Made by a program: the position numbers and the translations under genes
Shown: positions 53,532-62,537 of the stretch, one piece after another
How the letters are laid out: each line of letters starts with the position of its first letter
Position numbering within the stretch: position 1 is the stretch's first letter
The notes under the pieces: model-generated
Seen by the model: only the letters and a program-made list of their open reading frames with translations
The model's database searches: none
What the model was told of the DNA's origin: nothing
Assembly (NCBI GenBank): GCA_964399535.1
Contig: CAYNRE010000032.1
Coordinates: 1-64,000, forward strand
Length of the DNA stretch: 64,000 bases
Source: CAYNRE01 sp964399535
GTDB taxonomy: Bacteria > Planctomycetota > Planctomycetia > Pirellulales > CAYNRE01
Direction: 5' to 3'

Positions 53532-54293
53532 CTACAGGCCCAGGCAGCGGTCGATCTGGCTGAGCGTTTCCCCGATGCCCGCCTGAATGACCAGATCGGC
53601 CGAGGCGTCTTGATCGGTCGGGTCGCGGTTGACAATTACCAGCCGCGCGCCGGCCCGGCGGGCCAGTTGCGGCAAGCTGGCGGCCGGCTGAACCACCAGC
53701 GATGAGCCAAGGGCCAGGAGCAAGTCGCACTGCTGGGCCCAGGCGATCGCCTGCTCCAGATCTTCGCTGCGCAGCGGTTGGCCGAAGGAAATCGTCGCCG
53801 ACTTCAGCCGCCCCCCACAGGCCGCGCAGGGGGGCACCTGGCCGGAACGGCCAAACTGTTCCAGCAATGGCAGCGGCTCGAATCGCGCGCCGCAGTCGAC
53901 ACACTCAATCCAGCGGGCCGTGCCGTGCAGCTCGATCACTCGCCGGCTGCCAGCATCTTGATGCAAGCCGTCGATATTCTGCGTAATCACCCCACGCAGG
54001 CGGCCAGACTGCTCCCAGCGGGCCAGCGCCAGGTGGCCGGCGTTGGGCTTGGCCGCGGCGAACTCAGCGTGCAGGTCGTATTTTTGCCGCCACGATTCCC
54101 GCCGGGCTTCAGCCGAGCGGAGGAACTCGGAGTAATCGACCGGCCGGGTACGCGACCAGACCCCGCCGGGCGAGCGGAAGTCCGGTATTCCGCTTTCGGT
54201 ACTAATTCCAGCACCGGTAAAGGCGATTGCCCTTTCGGCTTCCTTGAGCCAATGGGCCACCTGGGCATGGGGAGGCAGGTGGGAAGTGGCCAT
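53532..54293 (-). CDS. Sir2-family NAD-dependent deacylase
   Basis: A 253-residue sirtuin with every class hallmark: FTGAGISTESGIPDFRSPGG (NAD site, GAGIS 27-31), TQNIDGLHQDAG (105-114), catalytic His123 in ELHGTARW, zinc cysteines 131, 134 (CVDC) and 156, 159 (CAAC), and GSSLVVQPAASLP. It removes acyl groups from lysines using NAD, giving nicotinamide and O-acyl-ADP-ribose. Deacetylation versus other acyl classes cannot be told. Start is ATG at 54293; its stop is 53 bp from the stop of the convergent methyltransferase gene. The upstream 670-bp gap holds the promoter. Confidence 0.93.
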   Translation of the reverse strand: MATSHLPPHAQVAHWLKEAERAIAFTGAGISTESGIPDFRSPGGVWSRTRPVDYSEFLRSAEARRESWRQKYDLHAEFAAAKPNAGHLALARWEQSGRLRGVITQNIDGLHQDAGSRRVIELHGTARWIECVDCGARFEPLPLLEQFGRSGQVPPCAACGGRLKSATISFGQPLRSEDLEQAIAWAQQCDLLLALGSSLVVQPAASLPQLARRAGARLVIVNRDPTDQDASADLVIQAGIGETLSQIDRCLGL

Positions 54294-54966
54294 CGCCCTA
54301 ACCTTTCGGACGGCTCGGCGGGGCCCGCACCGCCGATTGGCCCGGACGGCACGGGCTGGCGCCGGCGGCGGGGAAGTATGGGACCGCCAATCGAACTGGA
54401 AAGCCTACCGATCTGGCCGGTGTCCGGCCAGCGATTCACGCCCGGACCTGGAAGCGGCCGTCGGCCACTCTGCCGCGGTAAAGTCCGGCAGGACGTCGCT
54501 GATCGGGGGGGCGAGGGCGCGAATTCGAGGGAGCGGACGCCGGGAACCGAGGTCTATTCAAATGACCAATGTGCGGAACTGCTGTTGGGGCCCCTGCTTA
54601 ATTCGGCTAAACTGATTGCCAAGCCAAAGTTGTGGATTTAGAATGTCAATCATATGCCGTCTGTGCTGGTTGTACCGCAGGGTCCATCGGCACGGACCCA
54701 AGGAGAAACCCGGCAAGGAAGTTGGCACCGATCGCAGCCTTGTGTGCTAACCGCGAGTGGTTCGTAAGTCTACTGGGAACGTGGGCTTGCGTGCAGCGTG
54801 GTGTTAGCGTGCAGGCGTTGCCAGCATCTGTTCAGGAAACGCTAGTGAAGTAGTAGCAGCGCGACGTTGCTTGGGCCCCGCGAGGGGAAGCCGGTAATTT
54901 GCGCGCTTCGCACAAGCGAAGACTGCACGGAAAGCGCCTTTGCTTGCCAGGAAAGACACCTAGGGC
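54294..54966. other. Divergent gap between the sirtuin and the sigma-54 activator
   Basis: A 673-bp region. A frame of 73 codons (54632-54853) was considered and not called: it lacks a ribosome site and domain. The part 54560-54900 is AT-richer than average and probably holds regulatory sequence. A TGGCAC-type -24/-12 site was looked for and not found with correct spacing. Confidence 0.45.
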
Positions 54967-56004
54967 ATGAGCCAGAATTCGTCAGCTCAAGCGACGAACG
55001 AGCGCGACCGCAACGCGGTCGATCTGCGCGGCCGGGCATCGGCGCGTGCGGAATTGCCCAGTTGGATCATGGGTCAAAGCGCTCCCTTGCGCCGCATTGC
55101 CCAGCACCTCGAGCGAGTCGCCCAGGTGCAGTGCACCGTTCTCGTTGCGGGCGAGACGGGCACCGGAAAAGAAGTTCTCGCGACCTTGCTGCATCGCAGC
55201 GGTCCCCGCGCCAGCCAGCCTTTCGTACCGGTCAATTGCGCTGCGCTCACGCTGAGCCTGGCGGAAAGCCAGTTGTTCGGCCATGAAAAGGGCGCGTTTA
55301 CCGGCGCCTCGGGCAGTTCGCTCGGTGTGTTTCGCGCGGCGGAGGGCGGCATCGTCTTTCTGGACGAAGTGGGTGAGATGCCGCTGGAGCTACAGCCCAA
55401 GTTGCTCCGCGTGTTGCAGGAGTCGGAAGTGACCCCGGTGGGCGCGGCCCACCCGGTTCCGATCGACGTGCAGGTAATTGCCGCCACGAACCGAAACCTG
55501 GAGGCCGAGGTCGAGGCGGGCCGTTTCCGCGAGGATTTATACTACCGGTTGAATATGGTCGAGTTGCGGCTGCCGCCGCTCCGCGAGCGCCGGGAAGACA
55601 TTCCCGAGTTCATCGAATATTTCTCGGAGCGGTTTTCCCGGCAGTACAACCGCCCGCGCTGGCAGCCCTCGGGCGAGGTGCTGCGGCAATTCAGCGACTA
55701 CGCCTGGCCCGGCAACGTGCGGCAGTTGGCCCACGTGATTCAACAGGCCTACGTGCTCGATTGCGAACCTGCATTGCCGCTGGAGTCGGCCCCGGCGGCC
55801 CGATTGGGGCGGCTCCCTTCGCTGAACCTGGCCGAGTTAAGGCAGTTCGCCGTGCGGCAGGCGCTGCTCAGCACCGGCGGCCACAAGGCCCGGGCGGCCA
55901 AGCTCCTGGGCGTTCACGCCAACACGCTGACGCGGATGTTGCAGCAGATGCGTGGCGACCACGGCACGCCGGACGACGAACTGGACGGCCTCGACCTCCG
56001 GTAG
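54967..56004 (+). CDS. Sigma-54-dependent AAA+ transcription activator
   Basis: A 345-residue bacterial enhancer-binding protein. Walker A GETGTGKE (62-69), the sigma-54-contact loop GAFTGA (109-114), Walker B GGIVFLDE (127-134), sensor I ATNRNLEAEV, R-finger FREDLYYRLN, and PGNVRQLAHVIQ define the AAA+ domain. A Fis-type helix-turn-helix follows (KARAAKLLGVHANTLTRMLQ). It lacks an N-terminal receiver, PAS or GAF domain, so it is regulated by something else or constitutively, and the N-terminal 30 residues are just a linker. It remodels RNA polymerase-sigma-54 at distant promoters. Start ATG at 54967; a 15-bp tandem repeat follows the stop. Confidence 0.93.
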   Translation: MSQNSSAQATNERDRNAVDLRGRASARAELPSWIMGQSAPLRRIAQHLERVAQVQCTVLVAGETGTGKEVLATLLHRSGPRASQPFVPVNCAALTLSLAESQLFGHEKGAFTGASGSSLGVFRAAEGGIVFLDEVGEMPLELQPKLLRVLQESEVTPVGAAHPVPIDVQVIAATNRNLEAEVEAGRFREDLYYRLNMVELRLPPLRERREDIPEFIEYFSERFSRQYNRPRWQPSGEVLRQFSDYAWPGNVRQLAHVIQQAYVLDCEPALPLESAPAARLGRLPSLNLAELRQFAVRQALLSTGGHKARAAKLLGVHANTLTRMLQQMRGDHGTPDDELDGLDLR

Positions 56005-56025
56005 CTGGCCAGCGCTCGCGTCTCG

Positions 56026-56108
56026 CCGGCCCACACTCCGCCGGCCCACACTCCGCCGGACCACACTCCGCCGGCCCACACTCCGCTGGGCCCACACTCC
56101 GCTGGGCC
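56026..56108. repeat. 15-bp tandem repeat, five and a half copies
   Basis: Units of CCGGCCCACACTCCG from 56026, with the later two units gaining one base (CTGGGCCCACACTCCG). The repeat begins 22 bp after the sigma-54 activator stop and lies between it and the rseP stop (convergent). No stable hairpin with T-run was seen. Copy number is likely unstable. Confidence 0.88.
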
Positions 56109-56216
56109 TGTCCCGGCGGTCCCTCCCTCGCTTCTCGCGCGCCCCAGGCGCGCGGCAGCGTGCCCCGTTGCGATTCGAGCCCCGGTAGGCTCACCCCGCG
56201 CCCAGGCACCGGCACG

Positions 56217-58286
56217 CTAACCGCTCATCCAGCGGCCGAGCCATTGCACATCTTGGAACAGCACCCAGAGCATCAGGCTCAAGAGCAAGCAGAGCCCGGC
56301 ATAGTGAAAGGCCACGATCACGCGTTCGCTCGCGGGCTTGCCGCGAATGCCTTCCCAGGCAAGAAACACCATGTGCCCGCCGTCGAGCATGGGAATCGGC
56401 AGAAAGTTCACCACCGCCAGGTTGGCGCTGAGCATGGTAAGGAACAGCAAGAGCTCGGAAACGCCTTTGTAGGCCGAGTAGCCCGCCGCGGCGGCGATTT
56501 TTACCGGGCCGCCGAGCATCTTCGGCGAAATCTGTTGCCGCAGAATATTCTGAATCACCAGGTACACCTGCAGCACGGAGTCGACCACCTGCCGGCGCGA
56601 AAGGGTCCAGGCCTCGCCCAGGGTGTTGGCCTTGAGCAGCGTGGAGAGCTCGCCCGTAATCAGCCCTCGGTCGCCCAGGTGCCACTCGGTCGAGGGCCGC
56701 GGCGCAATCACCACGGTCTTCTCCGATTTCAGCGTCAGTTCGACGCGGCTTCCCTCGGGGGCGTTTTGACAGAGCATTTGCTCGAAGTAGGGCCAGTTCG
56801 GCGCGTCGGCCGAGAAGCCAATCTCAATCGACTTCGGCTCCCCGCTTTCCTCCTTGCCCGCCGCGGTCGAAGTGCCCAGGATGAGCTTGGCGGCCACCAC
56901 TTCGTCTCCCGCGGCCACGGGTTGCCCCTCGGCGGGGCCGCCCGCCGTGACGGCGGTCACTCGCGGCCAAACGCCATAGGCCAGGCCCAACTCGGGCAGC
57001 GTTAGCGGCTGGCCCTCCATTTTCGGCGATTCAAACCAAGGGGCTGGCCGCGGGGTAAGGGTTAGTTCGCGTTCGGCCGATTCGCCGGGGCGCGAAACGG
57101 CCAGCGAAATCGGCCCGCTCCCCAGCTTGCGAACCCGAGCGGGTAGGGTCATCGGGTCTCCGGCGGGCTCCCCCGCCACGCGCAAAATCGTATCGCCGGG
57201 CAGCACACCGGCCTCCTCGGCCGGCGAGCCGATCTGGACGGCGGAGATCGGGGCCATGGTCATGACCAGGCCCAGGTCGACCTGGGGATTGGGCGGAAGT
57301 TTCACTTCCAGGGTTTTCGTGGCGCCGTCGGCGCTTTGGCCCTGGCTGGGCTCGGCGGACCGGCGGACCGAGAGCGATAGGGGTTCGTCCGGGCGGGCAG
57401 CCAGTACGGCTTCGATCTGCGAATAGTTCTCGATCGGTTCGCCGTCGATGGCCACGATCTCGTCGCCGGGGGCCAGGGCAGGCTCGGCCCGAGAGGCGGC
57501 CGTGCCTGGCACGGTCGCCTGCTCGGAATGGAGCCTGGGGGTGCGCGGCCCGAGGATGCCGATCATGGGGTGCAGTCGATTGCCGCGCTCGGGGTACAGC
57601 GTCATCGAAATTCGGCCCTCGACGCCCGGACGCTCAATTTCCACCGGGACCCCCTCGGCCAAATTGCCGAGCATGACTCGGGTTTGCAGGTCGGTGAATT
57701 TGGGGTTTTCGATTCGGCCCAGCCGCGCGATTCGATCGCCGGGCTGCACGCCTGCGCGCCAGGCCGCTTCGCCGGGCATCAGTTCGTTAACGATGCAGGG
57801 GGTTACCTCCACGCCCAGGTAGTAGGCCGCGCCGGCGAAGATAAAGGCGAAGATCAGATTCATGATCACGCCAGCCGAGATGATCGACATTCGCTGCGGA
57901 ACGCTCTTGGCCAGGTAGCTGCGCTGGTCGAGCTGCGTGGGCTGCTCGGCCGCGGCCGCCGTCGTTGCCTCGCCGCCCCCCGCCTGCGAGCGGGCAACTT
58001 CCTCGCCGTAGTTGCCAGGGTTGTCGTCCTGGCCCAGCATTTTCACGTAGCCCCCCAGGGGCAGCGCGCCGATGCCGTACTCGGTTTCGCCCGCGCGGAA
58101 TTTAAGCAGTTTCCAGCCGAAGATATCGAAGCCCAGGTAGAACTTCTCGACCTTTACGCCGCAGAGTTTGGCCAAGGCGAAATGGCCTAGTTCGTGCACG
58201 AAGATGACCGTCCCCAGGGCCAGGGCCACTTCGAGAATGACGATGATTCGATTCAGGTCCAAAAAACCCGCTAGCTGCGCGTCCAC
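56217..58286 (-). CDS. rseP: RseP/SpoIVFB site-2 protease with extended PDZ region
   Basis: A 689-residue intramembrane metalloprotease. GTG at 58286 is chosen because a perfect AGGAGGT sits 5-6 bases upstream; it overlaps dxr by 16 bp. Zinc motif HELGH at 31-35 in a membrane segment, and NFLPIPMLDGGH with the third ligand Asp near the C-terminus, are both intact. Between them lie probably four PDZ-like regions: PGEAAWRAGVQPGDRIARLG, ALAPGDEIVAIDGEPIENYS, GSPAEEAGVLPGDTILRVAG and GPAEGQPVAAGDEVVAAKLI; E. coli RseP (450 aa) has two. It cleaves single-span substrates such as anti-sigma factors or signal peptides. A Gln/Ala/Gly-rich insert lies near residue 100. Placement after dxr is common. 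Confidence 0.93.
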   Translation of the reverse strand: MDAQLAGFLDLNRIIVILEVALALGTVIFVHELGHFALAKLCGVKVEKFYLGFDIFGWKLLKFRAGETEYGIGALPLGGYVKMLGQDDNPGNYGEEVARSQAGGGEATTAAAAEQPTQLDQRSYLAKSVPQRMSIISAGVIMNLIFAFIFAGAAYYLGVEVTPCIVNELMPGEAAWRAGVQPGDRIARLGRIENPKFTDLQTRVMLGNLAEGVPVEIERPGVEGRISMTLYPERGNRLHPMIGILGPRTPRLHSEQATVPGTAASRAEPALAPGDEIVAIDGEPIENYSQIEAVLAARPDEPLSLSVRRSAEPSQGQSADGATKTLEVKLPPNPQVDLGLVMTMAPISAVQIGSPAEEAGVLPGDTILRVAGEPAGDPMTLPARVRKLGSGPISLAVSRPGESAERELTLTPRPAPWFESPKMEGQPLTLPELGLAYGVWPRVTAVTAGGPAEGQPVAAGDEVVAAKLILGTSTAAGKEESGEPKSIEIGFSADAPNWPYFEQMLCQNAPEGSRVELTLKSEKTVVIAPRPSTEWHLGDRGLITGELSTLLKANTLGEAWTLSRRQVVDSVLQVYLVIQNILRQQISPKMLGGPVKIAAAAGYSAYKGVSELLLFLTMLSANLAVVNFLPIPMLDGGHMVFLAWEGIRGKPASERVIVAFHYAGLCLLLSLMLWVLFQDVQWLGRWMSG

Positions 58287-59515
58287 CGCCCTACCTCCTG
58301 ACGAGCCCAACCGTCCAACTCCCAAAGTCGGGCCAAGGTTGGCTGCGATTCAAAGTGATGTTGTTCCAGCACCGAGCGGCACGCCGGCACGATCTCGGTA
58401 AAGCCAATTTGCCCCGCCAGAAACCGCTCCACCGCGGCTTCGTTGGCCGCGTTGAGCACCGCCCCGCTGGTGCCGCCGCTCCGGGCAGCGCCGAGCCCCA
58501 GGGCCAGGGCCGGAAAGCGATCGAAATCGGGCGGTTCGAACTCCAGCGACCAGGCCCCGCGCCAGTCGAGCTGCCGGGCCACGCCCGGCAAACGGCGAGG
58601 GTAGGTCAGCGCGTATTGAATCGGAAGCCGCATATCGGGAGGGCTCAATTGAGCCAGGACCGAACCATCGACGAACTCCACCAGCGAATGCACCACCGAT
58701 TGCGGATGAATCACCACCTCGATCTGGTCGGGCCGCAGGTCGAAGAGCCAGCGGGCCTCGATGATCTCCAGGGCCTTATTCATCATCGTCGCCGAATCGA
58801 CGGTAATCTTGGCCCCCATTTTCCAGGTGGGGTGGGCCAGGGCGTCGGCCACGGTCACTTGGGCCAATTGTGCCGGTGAGTGGCGCCGGAACGGCCCGCC
58901 GCTGGCCGTAAGCACAATGCGCCGCAGGTCGGCCCGGCGGCCTGCCGCCAAGGCCTGGAAAACGGCGCTGTGCTCGCTGTCGACCGGCAGAATGCGGGCC
59001 CCCCGGCGGCTGGCCAACTGCGTCACCAGCGAGCCCGCCATGACCAAAGTTTCCTTGTTGGCCAGGGCGATGCGTTTTCCCGCCTCGACGGCGGCCCAGG
59101 TTCCCCGCAGCCCGGCACTGCCCACGATGGCGGTCAGCACCACGTCGATGGCAGGGCTGGAAACCACATCGACCACGGCCTGGCTGCCCACCATCAGCCG
59201 GGTCGCACTAGGCAGTGTTGACCAATCTTGCCGCGCGGCGGCCTGGGGGTCGGTAACCACGATGCACTCGGGGCCCACCCGCTGGGCCTGCTCGAGCAGC
59301 AGAGCCGTGTTGCTATGTGCCGTCAGCACCACGGCTTCGAGCGCCCCGGGGCTGCTTTCGATCACCTCCAGGGCATTGCGGCCGATGCTGCCGGTCGAGC
59401 CCAGCACGGCGACCCGGGTGGTCCGGGCCGGGGCCGAGCCGTGGGGCGACCGATCGAGCGGCGCCGCGGCAGGGGCTTGGCTGGCCGTGATTTCGGAAGA
59501 GTTCATCCAAGCCAT
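58271..59515 (-). CDS. dxr: 1-deoxy-D-xylulose 5-phosphate reductoisomerase
   Basis: A 414-residue DXP reductoisomerase, usual length about 390-410. NADPH site GSTGSIGRNALEVI (39-52), ALANKETLVMAG, the metal/substrate segment ILPVDSEHSAVFQAL, TASGGPFRR, HPTWKMGAKITVDSATMMNKALEIIEARWLF, and C-terminal NAANEAAVERFLAGQIGFTEI are all present. It makes 2-C-methyl-D-erythritol 4-phosphate from DXP, the first committed step of the MEP isoprenoid pathway. The N-terminal 30 residues are a low-complexity extension with alternate starts at 59515 and 59506. It overlaps rseP and is probably its co-transcribed partner; ftsH is divergent. Confidence 0.95.
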   Translation of the reverse strand: MAWMNSSEITASQAPAAAPLDRSPHGSAPARTTRVAVLGSTGSIGRNALEVIESSPGALEAVVLTAHSNTALLLEQAQRVGPECIVVTDPQAAARQDWSTLPSATRLMVGSQAVVDVVSSPAIDVVLTAIVGSAGLRGTWAAVEAGKRIALANKETLVMAGSLVTQLASRRGARILPVDSEHSAVFQALAAGRRADLRRIVLTASGGPFRRHSPAQLAQVTVADALAHPTWKMGAKITVDSATMMNKALEIIEARWLFDLRPDQIEVVIHPQSVVHSLVEFVDGSVLAQLSPPDMRLPIQYALTYPRRLPGVARQLDWRGAWSLEFEPPDFDRFPALALGLGAARSGGTSGAVLNAANEAAVERFLAGQIGFTEIVPACRSVLEQHHFESQPTLARLWELDGWARQEVGRWTRS

Positions 59516-59846
59516 TTCGTCGTTACGACCGGTCCGACCCGGCCCATTGCCTCGGGGGCTGTACCGCGCGCGGAGACCGCGCCGAGCCGGTCCGGCGGGG
59601 GCCGATCCCGTTGTTAGGCAACGGGTTTGATTCCTTGGGGGATTCTAAGGTTCCCCCCGCTCCCCCGACAATGCACCGCCGGGGGCCCCGAGCCGAAAAG
59701 CACCCCGCCCCCCGGGGTAGCGCGATTGTTTCGGCGGACCATGACTCATAATATGCTGCGGGGGCGGCTCGGCAGGCGGCCGGCGGCGCCCCGTACTCTT
59801 CTCCCGATGCTTGTTCGGCCCATCAACCAACCTGGAAGCTGCCCGG
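59516..59846. other. Divergent spacer between dxr and ftsH
   Basis: A 331-bp non-coding region. A weak plus-strand pair TTGTTT (59726-59731) and CATAAT (59747-59752) has only a 15-bp spacer, so it is not called as a promoter. No gene or RNA was seen. Confidence 0.45.
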
Positions 59847-61916
59847 ATGGAGAAAAAAGGCGACCTTTCCCGTAAGCCCGGCGACAAGAAGGCCAACTCT
59901 CCGGGCGGCAACGTCGTGTGGTACCTGTTGGCCCTGGGGTTGGTGACGCTGCTGGTTGTCAGCCTGCTGAATAACAAACCGCCGGCTGAAATTGAATACA
60001 GCGCCCTGATTGAACTAGTTCAGCAGGGGAACCCGGCCAAGGATCCGGCCGCCAAGGACGCCAAGATTGAGATTACCCAGGGGGACGAGGGCCGGCGGCT
60101 GAAGGTGCGCTATTCGAGGCTGGCCGACCTGCAGGTGGGCCAAACCGAAATCCGCGGCCGAGTCGATCGCGAAGTGTTGGAACCGGCCGAAATGCGCCGT
60201 TCCGATAAACAAATCGTCTTCAGCACCGACCGCCTGGGCTTGCAAGACGACGGCGGTTACTTGCTCAAGTTGCTGGAGGAGAAGCAGTTCCGCTTCGACG
60301 GCGAACAGGCGCCCGCCAGTTGGAGAACCTACATTCCGCTCCTGGTAATCTCGGGGATCTTGCTGATTCCGCTGATCATCATGATGCGGCGAATCGGCGG
60401 CGCCGGATCGCCGATGGCCTTCGGGCGCAGTCGCGGCAAGATGTATGCCCAGGAAGACATTGGCGTCACGTTCGAAGACGTGGCCGGCATCGACGAGGCG
60501 GTTGAAGAGCTGCGCGAGGTGGTCGAGTTTCTCAAGAACCCGGAAAAGTTCCAGGTGCTTGGCGGCCGGATTCCCAAAGGGGTGCTGCTGGTCGGCCCGC
60601 CGGGTACGGGCAAGACCCTGTTGGCCAAGGCCATTGCGGGCGAAGCCGGCGTGCCCTTTTTCAGCCTCTCGGGTTCCGACTTCGTGGAGATGTTTGTCGG
60701 CGTCGGCGCGGCCCGCGTCCGCGACATGTTCCAACAGGCTGAAGCCAAAGCCCCCTGCATAATCTTCATTGACGAGCTCGATGCCCTGGGCAAGACCCGC
60801 GGTTCGAGCATCGTCGGCGGCCACGACGAGCGCGAACAAACGCTGAACGCCCTGTTGGTCGAGATGGACGGTTTCGGCTCGAACAGCGGCGTCATCGTCA
60901 TGGCCGCCACCAACCGCCCCGAAACGCTCGACCCGGCCCTGTTGCGGCCGGGGCGCTTCGACCGCCATGTGTTAGTCGACCGCCCCGACATTCGCGGGCG
61001 GGAAGAAATTCTGCGAGTTCACGTGCAAAACGTGAAGATCGACGAGTCGGTGCAACTGCGCGAGGTGGCCGGCATTACCTCGGGTTTTGTCGGCGCCGAC
61101 CTGGCCAACCTGGTGAACGAAGCCGCCTTGTTGGCCGCCCGCAAGGGAAAAACCGCCGTCAGCATGCAGGAATTCAACGAAGGAGTGGAACGCGTCACCG
61201 CGGGCTTGGAAAAGAAGCAGCGCGTGATGCACCAGGACGAGAAGCTGCACGTGGCCTACCACGAAAGCGGCCACGCCCTGGTGGCCTACAGCCTGCCCAA
61301 TACCGACCCCGTGCATAAGGTTTCGATCATTCCCCGCGGCCTGGGCGCGCTCGGCTATGTGCTGCAGCGACCCGAGGGAGATCGGTACCTGATGACCCAG
61401 TCGGAGCTGGAAAGCCGGATCCAGGTACTGCTGGCCGGCACGCTCTCCGAGGAAATGATCTTCGGCGACGTTTCCACCGGCGCCCAGAACGATCTGGAAC
61501 GGGCCAGCGAAATCGCCCGCAGCATGGTCATGGACTACGGCATGAGCCGGCTGGGCCGGGTGAACTACCGAGAAAGCAGCCGCTCGCCCTTTCTGGCCGG
61601 AGGCGACCTGCCCCGCGAGCGAAGCCACAGCGAACACACGGCCCGGGAAATCGACCAGGAAGTCAAGCGGATCATCGACGAATCGATCGCCAAGACCCGG
61701 CAGATTCTAGAGTCGCGGCGGGCCGCGCTCGAAGGCCTTTCCAAGCGGTTGATGGAAACCGAGGTGATCGACGCCGAGGAACTGCGGGTGATCATCGACC
61801 GGGCCAGCCCGCTGCCCAAATTGGTGCCCGGCACGGTAGTCGACCGCAAAGCCGTAGGCATTACGGCGGAACCCGGCGGGGAGCTGACCGGAGGCCAGCA
61901 GGCCGAGGGATCGTGA
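59847..61916 (+). CDS. ftsH: ATP-dependent zinc metalloprotease FtsH
   Basis: A 689-residue FtsH. Membrane spans at about 22-41 and 162-181, AAA+ Walker A GPPGTGKT (250-257), Walker B IIFIDE (305-310), SRH region NRPETLDPALLRPGRFDRHV, and zinc site HESGH (472-476), a Ser variant of the common HEAGH. The periplasmic loop is about 120 residues. It degrades misfolded membrane proteins and short-lived cytoplasmic regulators; assembled as a hexamer. ATG at 59847 preferred over the upstream frame because it starts the usual polar N-terminus (MEKKGDLSRKPGDKK). A 19-bp repeat follows the stop. It is adjacent to the dxr-rseP pair in divergent orientation, so envelope quality-control genes cluster here. 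Confidence 0.95.
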   Translation: MEKKGDLSRKPGDKKANSPGGNVVWYLLALGLVTLLVVSLLNNKPPAEIEYSALIELVQQGNPAKDPAAKDAKIEITQGDEGRRLKVRYSRLADLQVGQTEIRGRVDREVLEPAEMRRSDKQIVFSTDRLGLQDDGGYLLKLLEEKQFRFDGEQAPASWRTYIPLLVISGILLIPLIIMMRRIGGAGSPMAFGRSRGKMYAQEDIGVTFEDVAGIDEAVEELREVVEFLKNPEKFQVLGGRIPKGVLLVGPPGTGKTLLAKAIAGEAGVPFFSLSGSDFVEMFVGVGAARVRDMFQQAEAKAPCIIFIDELDALGKTRGSSIVGGHDEREQTLNALLVEMDGFGSNSGVIVMAATNRPETLDPALLRPGRFDRHVLVDRPDIRGREEILRVHVQNVKIDESVQLREVAGITSGFVGADLANLVNEAALLAARKGKTAVSMQEFNEGVERVTAGLEKKQRVMHQDEKLHVAYHESGHALVAYSLPNTDPVHKVSIIPRGLGALGYVLQRPEGDRYLMTQSELESRIQVLLAGTLSEEMIFGDVSTGAQNDLERASEIARSMVMDYGMSRLGRVNYRESSRSPFLAGGDLPRERSHSEHTAREIDQEVKRIIDESIAKTRQILESRRAALEGLSKRLMETEVIDAEELRVIIDRASPLPKLVPGTVVDRKAVGITAEPGGELTGGQQAEGS

Positions 61917-62022
61917 CCCCGCCGAGGGCCCCTGTGCGGAGCCGCTAAGTTTCCGGAAATTGCCCGCCGGCGCAGATCCTGGGTGGCGCAGATCCTCGGC
62001 GGCGCACATCCGCGACGGCAGT

Positions 62023-62108
62023 GAACCGGCGGCGCGGCGGTGCACCGGCGGCGCGGCAGTGCAACGGCGGCGCGGCAGTGAACCGGCGGCGCGGCAGTGA
62101 ACCGGCGG
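62023..62108. repeat. 19-bp tandem repeat, four and a half copies
   Basis: Units of GAACCGGCGGCGCGGCAGT at 62023-62041, 62042-62060, 62061-62079, 62080-62098 and a partial copy 62099-62108. Looser 16-bp GGCGCAGATCC copies precede it (about 61984-62015). It separates ftsH from the convergent receiver gene and touches the latter's stop (62124). Confidence 0.88.
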
Positions 62109-62123
62109 AATCGACGAGCCCGT

Positions 62124-62537
62124 TTAGCCCGCGCGATCTGCGGCGCCGTGGGGCGGCTGGCCTGGCCAGTTGTAGGTGAGCTGCAGCGCCCTTTGGATCG
62201 CGCCGGTGATGATTCGCCGGCTCACTGGCTTGCGCAGCACCGAGAATACTTGCACCGATTGGGCCTGGCGCTCCAGCTCGTCATCGGCCTCGGCGGAAAG
62301 CAAGATGCACGGTAACAGCGCCTTGCTCTGCCGCAGTATCCGAATCGCCTCCAGCCCGGTGAGCCGCGGCATGTGCATGTCGATCAGCACCAGGTGCACC
62401 GGCTCGCGGCGAATGATTTCGACCGCTTCCAGGCCGTCGGCTGCTTCCAGGGTGCGAAACCCCTGAGGCTCCAAGACTCTCCGGAGTGTGATCCGGAAAT
62501 CCTGGTCGTCGTCGGTGATTAGGATCGAGGGAGACAT
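62124..62537 (-). CDS. Stand-alone response regulator receiver protein
   Basis: A 137-residue CheY-like receiver with no output domain. Acidic pocket DDDQDF (residues 9-14), phosphoacceptor Asp53 (LVLIDMHMPRLTG), Ser81 (ILLSAEAD) and Lys103 (VLRKPVSRR) are all present. The start is ATG at 62537; an upstream in-frame extension is arginine-rich and implausible. The C-terminal 15 residues (NWPGQPPHGAADRAG) form a tail. It is probably a single-domain relay or allosteric regulator. No histidine kinase is next to it, so its partner is elsewhere. Confidence 0.92.
   Translation of the reverse strand: MSPSILITDDDQDFRITLRRVLEPQGFRTLEAADGLEAVEIIRREPVHLVLIDMHMPRLTGLEAIRILRQSKALLPCILLSAEADDELERQAQSVQVFSVLRKPVSRRIITGAIQRALQLTYNWPGQPPHGAADRAG

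Noticed and set aside
54720..54737. TGGCAC-like sigma-54 promoter before the activator gene
   Set aside because: The GG to GC spacing is 10 rather than 12 bases, so it fails the -24/-12 rule.
54632..54853. Possible 73-codon gene upstream of the sigma-54 activator
   Set aside because: GTG start with no ribosome site, odd composition and no domain; more likely non-coding.
59726..59752. ftsH promoter with a 15-bp spacer
   Set aside because: The -35 and -10 elements are both weak and the spacer is too short for a confident call.
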